64,000 bases of DNA from Chamaecyparis obtusa. Lineage: Eukaryota > Streptophyta > Pinopsida > Cupressales > Cupressaceae. A program made the position numbers and the translations under genes. Positions 1 through 12,098 of this stretch are shown here, one piece after another. Within the stretch, counting starts at the first letter, position 1; each line of letters begins with the position of its first letter. The notes below the pieces were generated by a model that saw nothing but the letters and a program-made list of their open reading frames with translations, was not told where the DNA came from and did no database searches. The stretch is from positions 1,263,001 to 1,327,000 of the forward strand of contig BSBK01002089.1 in NCBI GenBank assembly GCA_027943335.1. The letters are read 5' to 3'.

Positions 1-437
1 AAAATGCATAGATATGGTCAAGGATCAATATATAACTATTAAAAATGTATTCAAATGTAAGACAATGACAAAATGAATCCAAAATCACTCTAAAAACTTA
101 AGGAAATTGCATTTGAAAGAAGTTTATTTATCAAAAACTCAGTACAGTCCGTACACCAGACCTCTTCTGCCATACAATGAAACTTTGGCATATTTGATGG
201 ATTAGTTTGTACTAAAACATAACAAAATCCAATTCCCTCCATTTTCTAATAACTGTTACATTTCAAATTTTTAAATTTGCAATAGTACAAATTTGGATTT
301 TTTGAAACTTTTAAAGATAATGAAGCCTTAAGACTTTGAAATGTGACCCAAATGAACTTATTGAGCATTATTAAAATAAAATCTAAAGTATTATAAACTC
401 GTAACACCAAATACCATCCTAGGCTCTTATTTTGGTC

Positions 438-743
438 CTAAGGCCTATTAGGCATTTTAAGACTTATTACATATTTTCCATTTGCCTTGCATAGAGTGAC
501 CTTATAGGCCATTATAGGTGCCAATACATTCCAATTGATGTCTTTAGATGTCATTAGGTACATGGTTGTTATTATGGACTCCTGGTAGTCTTTGGATGTT
601 CTAGGTGCCCCTGCACCATGTTCATCACCTTTGAAAGGATTCTTGTCCCAAGAATCAGTCTTAGCATTGGATGTTTGAGTTTGAACCAAAAATTTCAAAA
701 AAACATCAGCCAACTCGAGATATGAAAACATGTCTAAATTCAT
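438..743 (-). other. Unidentified 101-codon ORF
   Basis: This is an open frame of 101 residues that begins MNLDMFSYLELADVFLKF and contains a hydrophilic stretch rich in D, G and K (residues about 30-55). I do not recognise a family. The surrounding sequence is AT-rich and shows no promoter, splice or element boundary that I can tie to it. It could be an exon or transposon remnant, or chance. I list it only because its composition is less AT-biased than its surroundings. Confidence 0.15.
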
Positions 744-1509
744 TAATAAAACTCATATTACATCTCATTAAATAATGTTGAAGCCAGATTGGGAAATAAA
801 AGTTAAAATATTACGCCTTCCAAACGTGCATAAAACTATTCAAAACTCCAATGAAATGTAACACCATATCCTAGCAATCATTTGAATCCATATCAACCAT
901 AAAACTAAACATTTTTCAATAATATAGTCAAATTGTACCCTCACAAGCAATGACTGGAAAATTTCAAATGAATTTACATTTTCATTTCTTGAACATTATT
1001 TACATTCACTATTATGATCTGGAATCGATCATTAACTAGGTCCATTCCCAATACTCATTAACTTAGTTTATGTTCACTGTTATGATCTCTATAATCTGGA
1101 GCAATGGAGTTTTGAATTTCTAGTTTCTAGAGTGTATTTATTTTGATGTTATGTAAATTTAATTTAAGAATCAATAATATCAATACAAGTATAAGCATTG
1201 TTAAGTGGATTTGTATTCTCAATTCAATTTGTGCAAGAATATGATGTACTTTACATACTATTAAATTTTTGAAAAAATTTCACATATTAACTTTTGAAGT
1301 AGAACTAAAGGAAAAGCATTGTTGTTTTTGATTGCAGGAAAAAATAGATTTTAAAGGGGACCCGAAACCCCATACAAGGTAGAATAATAGTATATCATTA
1401 AAGGAAACTAAAAAGAGACAGGACTGGGTACCAGTTCACCATAACCAAAACCAACAAAAAACTGACAGAAGGCCATTTCCAGGGACCCAGGGCACTAGAT
1501 AAACTCCTT

Positions 1510-1938
1510 GTGAGTTTCATCAGCTTCTTGCTTTGGCTCGGATATCTTCTTTATTGTGGCGTTGAAGTTAGAGAGCTCCTAGATTCTTTCTTGAATCTTT
1601 CTCCTTTTCGTAGATCCAATATGTTTTCCCGGGCCTTCCTCATACAAGTCCTCTATATTCTAATCAGGTTTCTTGCTAGGGGAACCAGCATCCAACTCAG
1701 TTTTAATGGTCATAAAAAGTCCATGGCCGAACCCATAAAAATATTGTTGTCATGCATGTGTTTTTTCATGGCGTTCTCCATTGTTTCCATTCTAGCTTAC
1801 ATTTCCTGCACCTTTTTATCCCCATCAATGTTCATGTTGCCATCCGCAGTTTTTGAACCAGACTCCAGCTTATCCTGTAAGGAATCCACCTTAGTGGAAA
1901 TAGAGCGATACTTTAAATTTAAATTCTTGATTTCCTGA
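1510..1938 (-). pseudogene. Degenerate coding-like fragment, hydrophilic and coiled-coil-like
   Basis: Read on the minus strand from 1938 downward, this stretch gives a hydrophilic, heptad-like protein containing VDSLQDKLESGSK and then ARMETMENAMKKHMHDNN. It is broken by TAA, TGA and TAG codons and by at least one frameshift near 1720. A continuation in another frame reads EPKQEADETHKEF near 1510. The charge pattern suggests a real former coding sequence, possibly the gag- or ORF1-like part of a decayed retroelement. The opposite-strand 142-residue ORF over the same interval is a hydrophobic shadow. The family is not identified. Confidence 0.35.
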
Positions 1939-3479
1939 AAAACCCATTTCAGTAATCGGAAAGAGCCAATGCATTGTTGTTAATTTGTTATTAATAAAAA
2001 ATTTATTGGCAAATCAGAAATCAGTTATTGTTCATGTCGTAAAACTAAACTATTTTAACTAAAGTATACATGCAGTTTTTACGAGAAGAGGTTGAACAAA
2101 CTATAATCTTGAACAAACTAAGCGGAATATGTAAACATTTTCTACACTGTCTCTTTTCTCTATGATTGATTATAAATATCATGATGTTTTATGGCACTTT
2201 CATTAATTATATCATGGTTGTGCTCTATTATTGTACTTAACCTTTAACATAGCTCCAATGATTACAATGACTTGCATATGCTTGTACCTTATGGTTGTTC
2301 CATCTTCTTATTGTGATTGTTGCCAATTTAAGGCATGATATGTCAATGTCTTCTTATTGTATTTATTCTATTAGGACTTCAAACTGAGTGACATTTCCTT
2401 TTCACATGAGTATAGAATTCAAAATTGCTTCTATACAAGAAATTATTCATTAATAGTAGATAGATGTGTTTTTCCCTATGATCTCATGATAATGGCCATA
2501 TTCAATAACTCTATAACATGATGGTTGTTCCTTTTAAGAGAGATGGTTGTTCCATTGTTCTAAAAACTACACTTTGTTGTCCTTTTGACATGATAGCATT
2601 ATATGTCAGAAACTTTGAGGTTCTCTTACCTTTCGTATGTCATGGCTTCACCTCTATGTAGCTAAATCTCACTCTGAAAATGATCTTCTTTTAGGAAACA
2701 ATGAAAATCCTCTATGGGTTCATACTTATTGTATTAGGAACTTTTTCCTTAAGCATGTGTGATGAAAACCTAGATATAGATGGGCATTAATGCATTAATG
2801 CTTAATTGAATGCCTTAATGTAGCTCCCAGAGAAAGGCCTTCTAGAAGCTTTAGAGGAAATAATTTGTACTAGGTATGGAATCACCTTCACTACAATGCA
2901 AGTTTTTGATGTGTTATTATCTTTAATTGCAAGTTTCTTTTGCAAAAATATATTGTATATCTTTACAAACTAGACAATGTCACTGTACAACTCCAGAATA
3001 TATTCTCTATAATCTCTAATTACAAATTGAAGTAAAGTTTTCCTTGGATAAAATTCCAACCCTTGTCTACTAATTACAATACTTACCTTTATAGTTCACA
3101 TGACTTCCCTAGGGATCTGTTAGAACTAAAATAAATTTGTTATATTCTAGTTGGTGAACTATGCCTAGTCAGCCAACTAGGAGACATATATTTTAGGAGG
3201 TAAAGACTCATATAAATGAAAGATGAAACTCTTCATCCAATGAAAAAAAATAAAATTCAACACAAACATCTGTGAATTATATCCAAATAGTAGCAGACTA
3301 TATATAGGTAGCAATGAATTAGATGTAATTTCTTCAACTTCATATTCTTGATTTACTTTAGTATCAAGAATAATATCCATAGATTCAGTAGTCTAGTGAG
3401 GAGATTTGTGTAACTCCGAAAATAATAATAACTCCCAAAATACTTATCCTTTTTAATATTTCGTGGTCTAGAGAGCATT

Positions 3480-3669
<190 letters not shown>

Positions 3670-3743
3670 CATGCTACTAATACAAGATACTACTAATGTT
3701 TGTATGTTTACATTTTGTATATTTATAGCTTGTGAAGAAAGTC

Positions 3744-4600
3744 CATGCCTGGCAATATGAACCCAGAACAAAATAACAAGACACTTGCTAGATTGTGGTC
3801 TCAGTTCCAAAGAAAAGATGTTGAAAAATGTAATTTTCCTTGCAAAAAGTGTAAGGGCTTAAAGAATCAAAGAATTCTAATCAAAATAGCCTAGAGTCAT
3901 TGTAGGCAATATGATAACATTGAAGGGGGGCACAATTTTCGTCGATTGGTGAATGTGGATTTCCAATTGGAGGAAGATGGAGGTGTGAATATCCAAGCCG
4001 ATGATAATGCTCCCCTGGAAGAAGATGATCTTGTGGCAGAGAACACAATTGAAGAGAATGGTATTGGCATAGCTGATAATATGCCAGAGGACATGATTGA
4101 AGAAGATGGTATTGGCGTAGCTGATCAAGATGATCATGATGATGGTACTAGTGCATCTGATAATGATGATGAAGATGGTCTTGATATAGCTATAATTGAG
4201 AAGGAGCCCCTATGCCAAGGCTCTGAAACAACTCTTCTCTCCCTTATAGTGTTGTTGGTGAACTTCAAGGTTATGAATGGTTTATCCAATGTAGCAATGT
4301 CACGTATGCTAAGGTATGCCATTTTTGTCATCTTCAATGTTAGCATATCATTACGATTCACTATATTAACAATTCATATTTATTGTTGTAGGTTGATAGA
4401 TGAGTTTTTCTTACCACCATCAAATATATTGCCTCGTTCATACCAACAATTATCTACCATTATGAATCAAATTGGAATGCAGTATCAAACAATACATGCA
4501 TGTCCCAATGATCACATTCTATATCATAAATAGCATGAATTTGAAATAGAATGCCCTATTTGTCATACTAGTAGATATCAGTTAGATAAAATAACAAAAA
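3744..4600 (+). pseudogene. CACTA (En/Spm) transposase fragment, tnp2-like
   Basis: This is the 5' part of a CACTA-superfamily TNP2 transposase, a DDE enzyme that cuts and pastes DNA. From the ATG at 3744 the product has a Cys cluster FPCKKCKGLKN, as in the transposase-associated N-terminal domain, then a TAG. An acidic linker follows (from 3946), and then the conserved TNP2 entry: EPLCQGSETT, LPRSYQQ, IHACPNDHILYHK and CPICHTSRY. One TAG (4531-4533) interrupts the last two motifs. A short intron lies at 4314-4391. The coding match stops near 4600, where minus-strand Copia sequence begins, so the catalytic domain is missing. No CACTA terminal repeat was found. Confidence 0.75.
4314..4391 (+). 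other. Probable intron in the CACTA fragment (78 bp, GT-AG)
   Basis: The 78-bp stretch begins GTATGCC and ends TTGTTGTAG. Removing it joins MSRMLR to LIDEFFLPPSN, which restores the spacing expected in TNP2 proteins (phase-2 intron). Because 78 is a multiple of three and the stretch lacks stops, it reads through as open frame and adds a spurious hydrophobic run of about 26 residues. Confidence 0.6.
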
Positions 4601-6039
4601 AGGTCCAACACTTGTCTCAATACCAAAATGATTCAAGTGTCCAAAGTTCTCCTCACATACATATTTTTCCCTTAGCAAAGAGATGTATACATCATCATAA
4701 AAAAAATGTGAAAAGGAATACAAGTGTGATGTATGATCAACAACTCCCATACCTATGACATCCCTTGTCTCCATGTACCTAATATAGACATAATCAGGAC
4801 TGAACTCAACAATTTTACCTTAAGTCCCATGAGTAATTTGATAAATATAAAGGAGATTAGTGGTCAAGGATGGTACACAAAGAACATCATCAAATATCCC
4901 TTCTCCCATAGGAATAGAACATTTACCACAAACTCTCATGTATGTGTTGTTGCCCATCAAAATATTACGAGAATTAAAAAGGCTCAATAGAAGAAAACAT
5001 ATCCATAAAAGATGGGCCATATGATGTGATGCATCTGAATCAAGCCATTCAACTTTCTCAGGATGTGTGGAAGCCAACAGTGATTTTCCTTTATCTTTAT
5101 TATTGGATGATGATGGAGATGTAGAAGCTTCCAAATGTGTAGAAGGAGTAGACACTGATGAGGGAAACATAATGTTGTCCTTTTGAATAATATGAGTTAG
5201 CTCATCAATCTTCTTGTAAAAACACTTATGCTCGTGATTTCCTATCTTTTTACAATATGCACATTTATCCCTCTTTCTTCTAGATGAACCCTCTCTTGAA
5301 GAGGACTTGGACTCATAAGTATTGTGTGAAGGAGATTGATTACCTTTTTCATGAGGCTTAGGATCTTTTTGTTGTTTCTTTCCTTTTCCATTAGAAGCCT
5401 TTGAAATGGACTCATTTGTAATCAATTCATGATGTGTGGAAGGCTTCAATTGACCCATGTGTGGCAAATTTTCTTGCTCCCTTGTGAGTTGAGATTCAAA
5501 TTCATCAAGAGAAGGAAATTTGTATGCACTACCAAGAGAATCATAGTAGAATAGAAAGTAGAAATAGAGATAGAATATTTAGATCTTATCTTGGAAAGAA
5601 TAGAAAAGATCAATTGTTCATCCCCTTTGATAATGCCACCAATAGAAAGCTCCAATCTAATAGAATTAAAATTAGAGAAAAAGTCTTGAATATTGTCAAA
5701 ATCATTATGATTTAGACATATGAGATCATTCTCTAATCTGAATTTTCTCATTCTATCAGGTTTACCAAAGAGTCCTTCCAAAATGACCCAAGCATCATGA
5801 TGATGTTTAGAAAATGCATTATGGAATAGAAAATATTGAGAGATGGATGATCTAAGAGAGCAAAGTGCTTTATCCATTCAATCAAAATATTTTATCTTTT
5901 CTGCAACACCTACAAGTGGTTCTTGATCCTACCCAAGAGTCATTCTAAGTAATCCAATACTTAACAAGTGATCACTTAAAGATACATTCCATTCATGGTA
6001 GTTATATGGAGTGAGCATTTTATACTTTTAATTATCCAT
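4600..6039 (-). pseudogene. Ty1/Copia gag-protease fragment
   Basis: This encodes the capsid and protease start of a Copia retrotransposon. From the ATG at 6039 it has the gag N-terminus (YNYHEWN, then SISQYFLFHNAF and LEGLF), with nonsense codons after MDN, at LG*DQEP and before MDKALC. A frameshift near 5530 precedes the zinc knuckle CAYCKKIGNHEHKC, in which Asn occupies the usual His position. The protease motif reads DSDASHH instead of DSGASHH, so the active-site Gly is lost. FDDVLCVP follows, then a GAG-pre-integrase segment (FGHLNHFG). Sequence ends near 4600 against CACTA sequence, so integrase, RT and RNase H are absent. It may belong with the LTR at 26802-27236. Confidence 0.8.
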
Positions 6040-6654
6040 AATACAACCAAATAATGGCTAATAATTATTGATAAATCCTTCAAATGACTGATGCAGATCT
6101 CAAAACTCAAATCTAGGGATTAACCAAGTGTAAATATAGCCCCAAAATGACCTATTTATAAAAGTAATATTTCAACCCCAAATCTAAGTAAATTGATTGT
6201 AGATATGGAAATTAGACGTAAAATCGTGCTCTCTCAAAAAAAGTTTCACCTCAAAATATTATTGTATGTGCCCAAATGAAGCCCTAAAAGTTGCAGAAAT
6301 TAGGAACACATGGGATGAGTCATGAAAATCTATAATTTATGATTAATATGGCTACTAAATTCCAAAAATAATATGACGATTAGAATCTTCAGAAAATTCT
6401 ACCACAAATAAAAAAGGGCTCATTAAAAGAAGCAAAATTGAGGAAGTTATGGCCCTTTGAAGTTAGACTACAAAATCAAAACCTCCATTGGTGAAGGCTG
6501 AGAAATTTAAACCCCTGCTAATGTCAGAAATTTATTGCATTAAATTTGACAAATGTATGGACGTAACCAAAAAAACCAATTTGCCCAATTTTGACGGTTG
6601 GTCAGCCATCAAATTTAGGATAGTGGTCACATGATGTGGCAAAAAATTTTGGTC
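6040..6654 (-). other. Gene-free stretch upstream of Copia gag (probable leader)
   Basis: No ORF or motif is recognised. The stretch lies directly upstream of the Copia gag and ends at the TSD of the Tat element (6655-6659, GATCC). If the Tat insertion is removed, it joins 25601 onward, which leads to a Copia-type PBS and LTR. I therefore read it as the untranslated leader of that Copia element. Confidence 0.4.
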
Positions 6655-8157
6655 GATCCTGTTGGTTGTGAATTATTCCCTTTGATCTTCAACTTGCAGA
6701 TTTACACTTTGATGGATAATGTAAATGAAAATCTGACTCTATCACCACTCCAAAGTCCACAAGGAAGAGGGCCAACTGACAAGGATCAAAGGATCCTTCT
6801 ACTCTTTGAGCTTCAATGCTCAGGCGGGTGTACCCTTGACTCACTTCTTCAAAGGAGTCTCAAAATGATGCAGACAATGCTCAACACAAGTCTATAAAGG
6901 TTTATCAAATGAATGTTTAGGTTTGTGTGGTTGTTAACCATGACTTCAAGAGAAGGGACCAGTGCCTTATCCCAGGGCTAAGAGTCACCCACCTATATAC
7001 CTCAACTAAATACCTTAAGTCAAACACAATGGAAACTAGAGTAAGTTATTTGCCTATTACCCCTTTCCCTTAGGCACAAGGACATCAAATTCTATACCTG
7101 GCTACAAACTCACTGAATTCACCTAAAAGGCTTTAATCCTAACTTGGTTAGAAACTTAGAGATGAATTCAAAATACTCTTTGTTTACCATACATTAACAC
7201 ACTTTGTGACATTAACATATATGAGCTCAGAGACAAGCAAGAAGACATACACAAGATATAAGATTGGGATTCAAGAATGTTTTCATTAACAAATCCAGAA
7301 TCAACATACAATTAGCATGACACAAAGATGAGAAAAGGACATGAAATCAAACCTCTATCAGTGTATTATAGTAAAAAACTAGGGACCAAACGAAACAATG
7401 TTTTGGAACCCTTGCAAAATCAAAGATTCTACCACTTATACCAATAGCTACCTTGGGATCCTCAAGATCGGATGCAACAAGCTTTAGACAGCTAGGGTTA
7501 GGGTCTCAACCACCCAACCTACTGGAAATGGTCAAAAAATTTATTGCAAAAACACCTTGAGCCAAGAAAGTCCTTCACCAGGTACCAAATCAACTTCTGC
7601 AATTAAGCCACATAGCCGCTGGACCATACCGCAACACCAAACCAGTCATTTCTCACCGAACAAGGTCACTTCTACAATAAAATCCATAAATTTGGTACTT
7701 TCTAGCGCTGGAAGCTCTCAGAGAAATTTGAATTTGAATACCAACGCCCATTTCTATGGTGCCTACAGAGAAACAACATCCCACATTTAAACCTTCATCA
7801 ACTTTATATCCCCACCGTCCAATCAATCTCCCCTCGAAGGCTTGGCAACTTAACCTTCAACTTTAGTGGCGCAACCACGTGGTCACCAACCTTATCTGCC
7901 ACAGGGAACCTTGTTTGCCAAGTCCCCAGACAAATTAGTGAATCACCAAATCTTCTCACGAATGTGTGACAAGACTACATCCTATCAGCACCGCCACCCT
8001 TTTTATCTAGACTGCCAAACACTAGGCTTCAACCGGGCTTGCCCGAAGCCACATGTCACTAAACCATTCACTGATCCACACCCAGTCACTGGCACAGTAC
8101 CCACCTTCCAAACCCTTGGCCACCTGGCACATCAGCACCAAGGACATGTGTCGACCA

Positions 8158-8203
8158 GTCACATGATCGCATAGCCATAGAATGGGCTATGCGATCATGC
8201 AAC
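8158..8203. repeat. LTR hairpin, shared GTCGCATGATCGCAT-type stem
   Basis: The arms GTCACATGATCGCATAGCC (8158-8176) and GGCTATGCGATCATGCAAC (8185-8203) pair at 17 of 19 positions around an 8-base loop. This is one member of the recurrent hairpin family described in the findings. Confidence 0.8.
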
Positions 8204-8698
8204 AACCAACCTTAAGCTGCCACACGACCACCACTGATAGTGGGCCCACAGTGAACACACCCATGTCGACCAATAGGAACACAACAACTACACACCACAT
8301 GGAAAATGGTCCCAGTGACAACAGGCAGCCTGGCAAAATGGAATAAAATCTGACGGATGGCGCATGATGTCAAAGGCTTAGAATATTCCTTGAGATCATA
8401 CGCCGATCATTAGATTAAAAGCTTTCAATGTGGGCACCTCTAACAAGCCAAGTCATTAGCGACTACGTGACTATGAGAAACTAACTACCCGCCAAGTTGC
8501 CAGATGTTAAGGGCTAATAGCCAGGCATGAAATGATCACGCGACTACACAGTCGCTAGATCGTGAGATGTCAGCTACCTAACCACCAAAATCAGGAGACC
8601 AAAGATAACTGCTAGTCGCCAGGTTGCTAAATGAAGAACCAACCACCAGACAGCCGAATGATGCAAAAAGTCAGGACCACATGGACAAGTGGCAAGCG

Positions 8699-8743
8699 GT
8701 CGCATGATCGCATGTCAGAAAAGTCTGACATGCGGCCATGTGA
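8699..8743. repeat. LTR hairpin, same outer stem with a different inner stem
   Basis: The left arm GTCGCATGATCGCATGTCAG pairs with CTGACATGCGGCCATGTGAT. The outer stem is the family motif, whereas the inner stem GTCAG/CTGAC differs from the AGCC/GGCT inner stem of the hairpin at 8158. Confidence 0.8.
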
Positions 8744-9209
8744 TTGGCAATCAGGAAGATCTTTTTGAAGGCCTGGGCCCACCTGTCATTGCACTTGCAC
8801 ACTCAAGGAAAGTTGACAAACAGGGAACTAGTGCGAGGTAAAAAACACACAATATTTTCAGCACAGCGGAAGACTGAAAATACATAGAGTTTTTGACGCC
8901 AAAGGATAAGCGCACAAAGCCGGAAGACAAAGGGTCGAAAACAATGAAGGCTAAAAACACACAGACCGAAAACATCATGGACTTTCAGAAGCACTGTGGG
9001 TTTTTGACATTGTGGAAAATTTTTAAATTTTGTTTCTTGCAGACCCTAGAATTTGAATCACTTCCTGGATTCAGTGACTTAGGAGACGCAGTTGGACCAG
9101 AGCTAGGTGACAGCAATAAAGAGCACGAAGTAGGACATTTAACAAAAACACATGCAAGGGAGAGGTCAATCTCATAAGATTTTTGCTATGACAAAAAATT
9201 GGCTTAACA

Positions 9210-9224
9210 GTGGCTTTGTCTGGG
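9210..9224 (-). promoter_or_regulatory. Conserved junction motif next to the 3' LTR (polypurine-tract position)
   Basis: In the transcription direction the 15 bases abutting the 3' LTR read CCCAGACAAAGCCAC. The gag-only element has CCTAGACAGAGCCAC at the same place (38169-38183). The plus-strand priming polypurine tract is expected here, but the motif is not a purine run. What is seen is position and conservation; the priming role is inference. Confidence 0.45.
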
Positions 9225-9446
9225 GATGTATGCCTCTTGCAGGCATAGCAAGGACTTAGAATCACTGGTTAAAGAAGACCATCCCACAAGACAAAATTGC
9301 AGAGACCAAGGAACAAGTAGTGCAAGACCAAGCAACAAGACCAAAAACTGACAGACCAGGGCAAAACAGGGCAGGGGCAAGCAACCTATATACAAGAATT
9401 TACAAGATGTACAACCCTAACTACTGTTCATGGAAAACAAAGTACT

Positions 9447-10616
9447 TCAAATGAAGCATTGCTTCAAGAATTGTCCATGAACTGGCAACTCCTGAATACC
9501 ACCATTAGAATCCTTGATGATGTAAGAATCTTGTCCCCATTTCTCATGAATCAGATATGGCCCTAACCAGATGGGATCAAATCTACCATGTTTCCCCTTA
9601 TCCTTCAATCTATCATTCCAAACTAACACCAGATCACCAGGTTCAAACTTTCTGTCAACAGTCTTTTTATCATATAAATTCTTAACCTATAACTACAATT
9701 TGGCATTCCTTGCAGCTGATTCTCTTCTAGTTTCATCCAACCTAATGAGGTCCTCCATTCTCAATTGCATTTCATCATCAGTGTCATCATCATACAACTA
9801 CACAAACTTGTAGATCTCTAACAAATTATTCTGAGGCGTTCTAGCATGAATTCCATACACCAGGTCAAATGGTGCACAACCAATTTCCCTCTTCAAAGTT
9901 ACCCTATCAGCCCATAGAGCTAATGGTATCTTTGAATTCCATGCCCTCTTATTCTTCTCTAGAATTCTCTTCAAGATCTTAATCAAGCCCTTATTAGTAG
10001 ATTCTGCCTGACCATTTCCTTGCAGATGATAAGGTGAGGAATTAGAAATCTGAATTCCCAAACCTTTGCAAAAGTCCTTATATTCAGTAGACCTAAAGCA
10101 CATAGCATTAACACTCACTATCCTCTCAGGGCACCCAAACCTTGTAACAATATTGTTCATTAGGAAATCAATTACCACCCTGCTAGTTGCATTCCTTGTA
10201 GGTACAACTTCTACCCACTTTGTAAAATAATTAGTGGCAACTAAGATCCATGAATGTCCTCCACTTGACTTGTTTGGTATCTCCCCTATGAAATCAATTC
10301 CCCATTGCTAGAAAGGAGCCTGAACTTCTACTGGTTTTAATGGTACATTACCTGAAAACTTAAGCTTACCAGAGAACCTTTGACAAGCATCACATCTCCT
10401 TACCAACTACTCTGCATCCCTGAAGATTGTGGGCCACCAAAATCCTACTCTCAAGATCTTATGAGCAGTTGTTTTACCCATATAGTGTCCACCACAAACT
10501 CCCTCATGCATCTCCTTCAACAACACATTAGCCTGATCCTCATCTACACATTTCAACAGTATGCAATCCAAATTTTTTCTATATAGCTTACATTTCACAA
10601 TTACATACTTGATGGC
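9447..10616 (-). pseudogene. Tat element integrase (broken)
   Basis: Integrase inserts the cDNA into nuclear DNA. In order it shows an HHCC-like N-terminal region (GGHYMGKTTAHKIL, then CDACQ near 10360), core start WGIDFIGEIP (first Asp), then SVNAMCFRSTEYKDF and GQAESTNKG (Glu at residue 59 of the 9798-10178 frame). The second catalytic Asp, expected before the Asn of SDNA, is Val here. A C-terminal module (LVWNDRLKDKGKHGRF..LGPYLI) runs to the stop at 9447. All pieces share one frame with the RT. TAG codons interrupt at 10407, about 10312, 9798 and twice near 9690, mostly where Gln would fit. No chromodomain follows. Confidence 0.85.
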
Positions 10617-12098
10617 CTATAACTTCAATGTCCTCTTTTGATTATCATTCATACTATCTGGACACCTCATGTTTCTCAAATAGTAAATAATGTCCTGATA
10701 CCAGATACAATCATCCATATCACATGTATAATCAATTTCAGAATGATTTACGTAGTTTGCATCTAGATTGGATTGAGCCATCAACTTTGCCAATCCTTGT
10801 CCTCTAACCAATTTAGTGATCTAGATCTCAACATTGAATTCCTAGATCCTATTGATCCATCTACATCTTCTTCCAGACACCTCTTGCTGTGAGAAAATGT
10901 CCTTCACAGCTGCACTTGGCACAAAAGCCATCACAACTACTCCCATCAAGTAACATCTAAAAGCCTTGATTGCTTTCACAAGTGCATAAGCTTGTTTCTC
11001 ATTTATGTCATACTTTAATTCTGTAGCCTGCCAAGATTTACTGAAAAATGCAATAGGCTGCTCAAAACCATCCTTATTCTTTTGTAACAAAACTATAGCA
11101 ATAGTGTGAAAGGATGCAAAAGAAAAGATATGCATTGGGACACTATAATCAGGTGCCTTTAGCACTGGTGCATCTTTGATAGCCTGCTTGATATTCTTGA
11201 AAGCCTCATCAGGCTCACCCTCCCAATTGATTACAGATCCCTTCTTCAACATCTTGGAAATAGGTCTAGTAACCTCTGTAAAGTTTGTCACAAACCTTCT
11301 TAGAAAATTGACCTGACCAAAGAAGGACTGAATCCCTTTAACACTCTTTGGCCTTTGAATTTTATCAATGGCTGCTACCCTTTCAGGGTCAATTCTCACT
11401 CCTTGGTTCCCAACTAAGTGGCCAAGTAACTTACCTTCTATGACACCAAAAGCACATTTCCTTAGGTTTAATGAAATGCCAAATTCTAAGGCCCTCATAA
11501 ATATTTTCTCCAAATGAGTACAATGGTCCTCTTCCTTCTTGGAATAGGTAGTTAAATCATCTTGATACACAACAAGGAAATCATTAATGAAATCTGAAAA
11601 GGCAACGTCCATTGCCCTCTAAAAAGTAGCACCAGCATTTGTGAGACCAAAAGGCATTCTCACATAAACATATGTTCCCCAAGGTGTTGTAAAGGTTGTC
11701 TTGAATTGTTCTGATTCTTTAACAATGACCTAATTGTAGCCAGAGAAACCATCCATCATTGACATCAATTCTGATCCAGTTACTCTCTGCAACATAGCCT
11801 CCATATTGGGAAAACAATAATTATCTTTCAATGAGCTGATGTTCAAATTTCTGAAGTCCACACAAAGCCTGATGTCACCATTCTTTTTTCTTATAGGAAC
11901 AAGATTTGACACCCAAGAAGAATGCCTTATAGGCTTGATAATGCCAGCATCTCTCAACTTCATTAATTCTTCTTGCATCTTGGGTGCCAAAGTAGGATTA
12001 AGAGGCCTTTTCTTTTTCTGGAAAGGTTTAGCATCTTCTCTTAATGGAATAACATGCTGAAATAAATCCTCTCTATAAACCTTTAGGTCATCATATGA
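10617..12098 (-). pseudogene. Tat element reverse transcriptase and gypsy RNase H (broken)
   Basis: RT copies element RNA into cDNA. Visible motifs are KMQEELMKLRDAGIIKP, then SSWVSNLVPIRKKNGDIRLC, DFRNLN and DGFSGYN (11730-11990), [12 protein letters not shown] near 11650, and the catalytic box as VVYQDDL near 11560 (usual form Y-hydrophobic-DD). The thumb and connection lead to the classical gypsy RNase H: FSFASFHTIAIVLLQKN, FFSKSWQATELKYDINEKQAYA and FRCYLMG. The Asp that normally opens this domain is absent (FSFAS in place of a D-containing motif), as expected of a lineage relying on a second RNase H. TAGs at 11730, about 11630, 10842, about 10824 and 10617 sit mainly at expected Gln positions. 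Confidence 0.87.

Larger units (their letters stand above)
1..3479. other. AT-rich intergenic stretch, no recognised gene
   Basis: I see no recognisable gene, RNA or complete mobile element here. The stretch is AT-rich with short scattered ORFs. Two pieces are described separately: an unidentified ORF at 438-743 and a degenerate coding-like stretch at 1510-1938, both on the minus strand. The region ends at the long hairpin that starts at 3480. Confidence 0.6.
6660..9209 (-). repeat. 3' LTR of the Tat-type element
   Basis: This 2,550-bp LTR starts TGTTGGTTGTG and ends GGCTTAACA on the + strand. It matches 23046-25595 along its whole length, with scattered, mostly transition-like differences, and 33480-36121 and 38184-40830 in inverted orientation. 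ORFs inside it (for example 7557-7790 and 7866-8174) have no family resemblance and are incidental. It contains hairpins at 8158-8203 and 8699-8743. Confidence 0.92.

Noticed and set aside
7557..9395. Several + and - ORFs of 60-100 codons in and just beyond the Tat LTR.
   Set aside because: They lie in repeat sequence present five times, show no family motif, and are not kept open across the copies.
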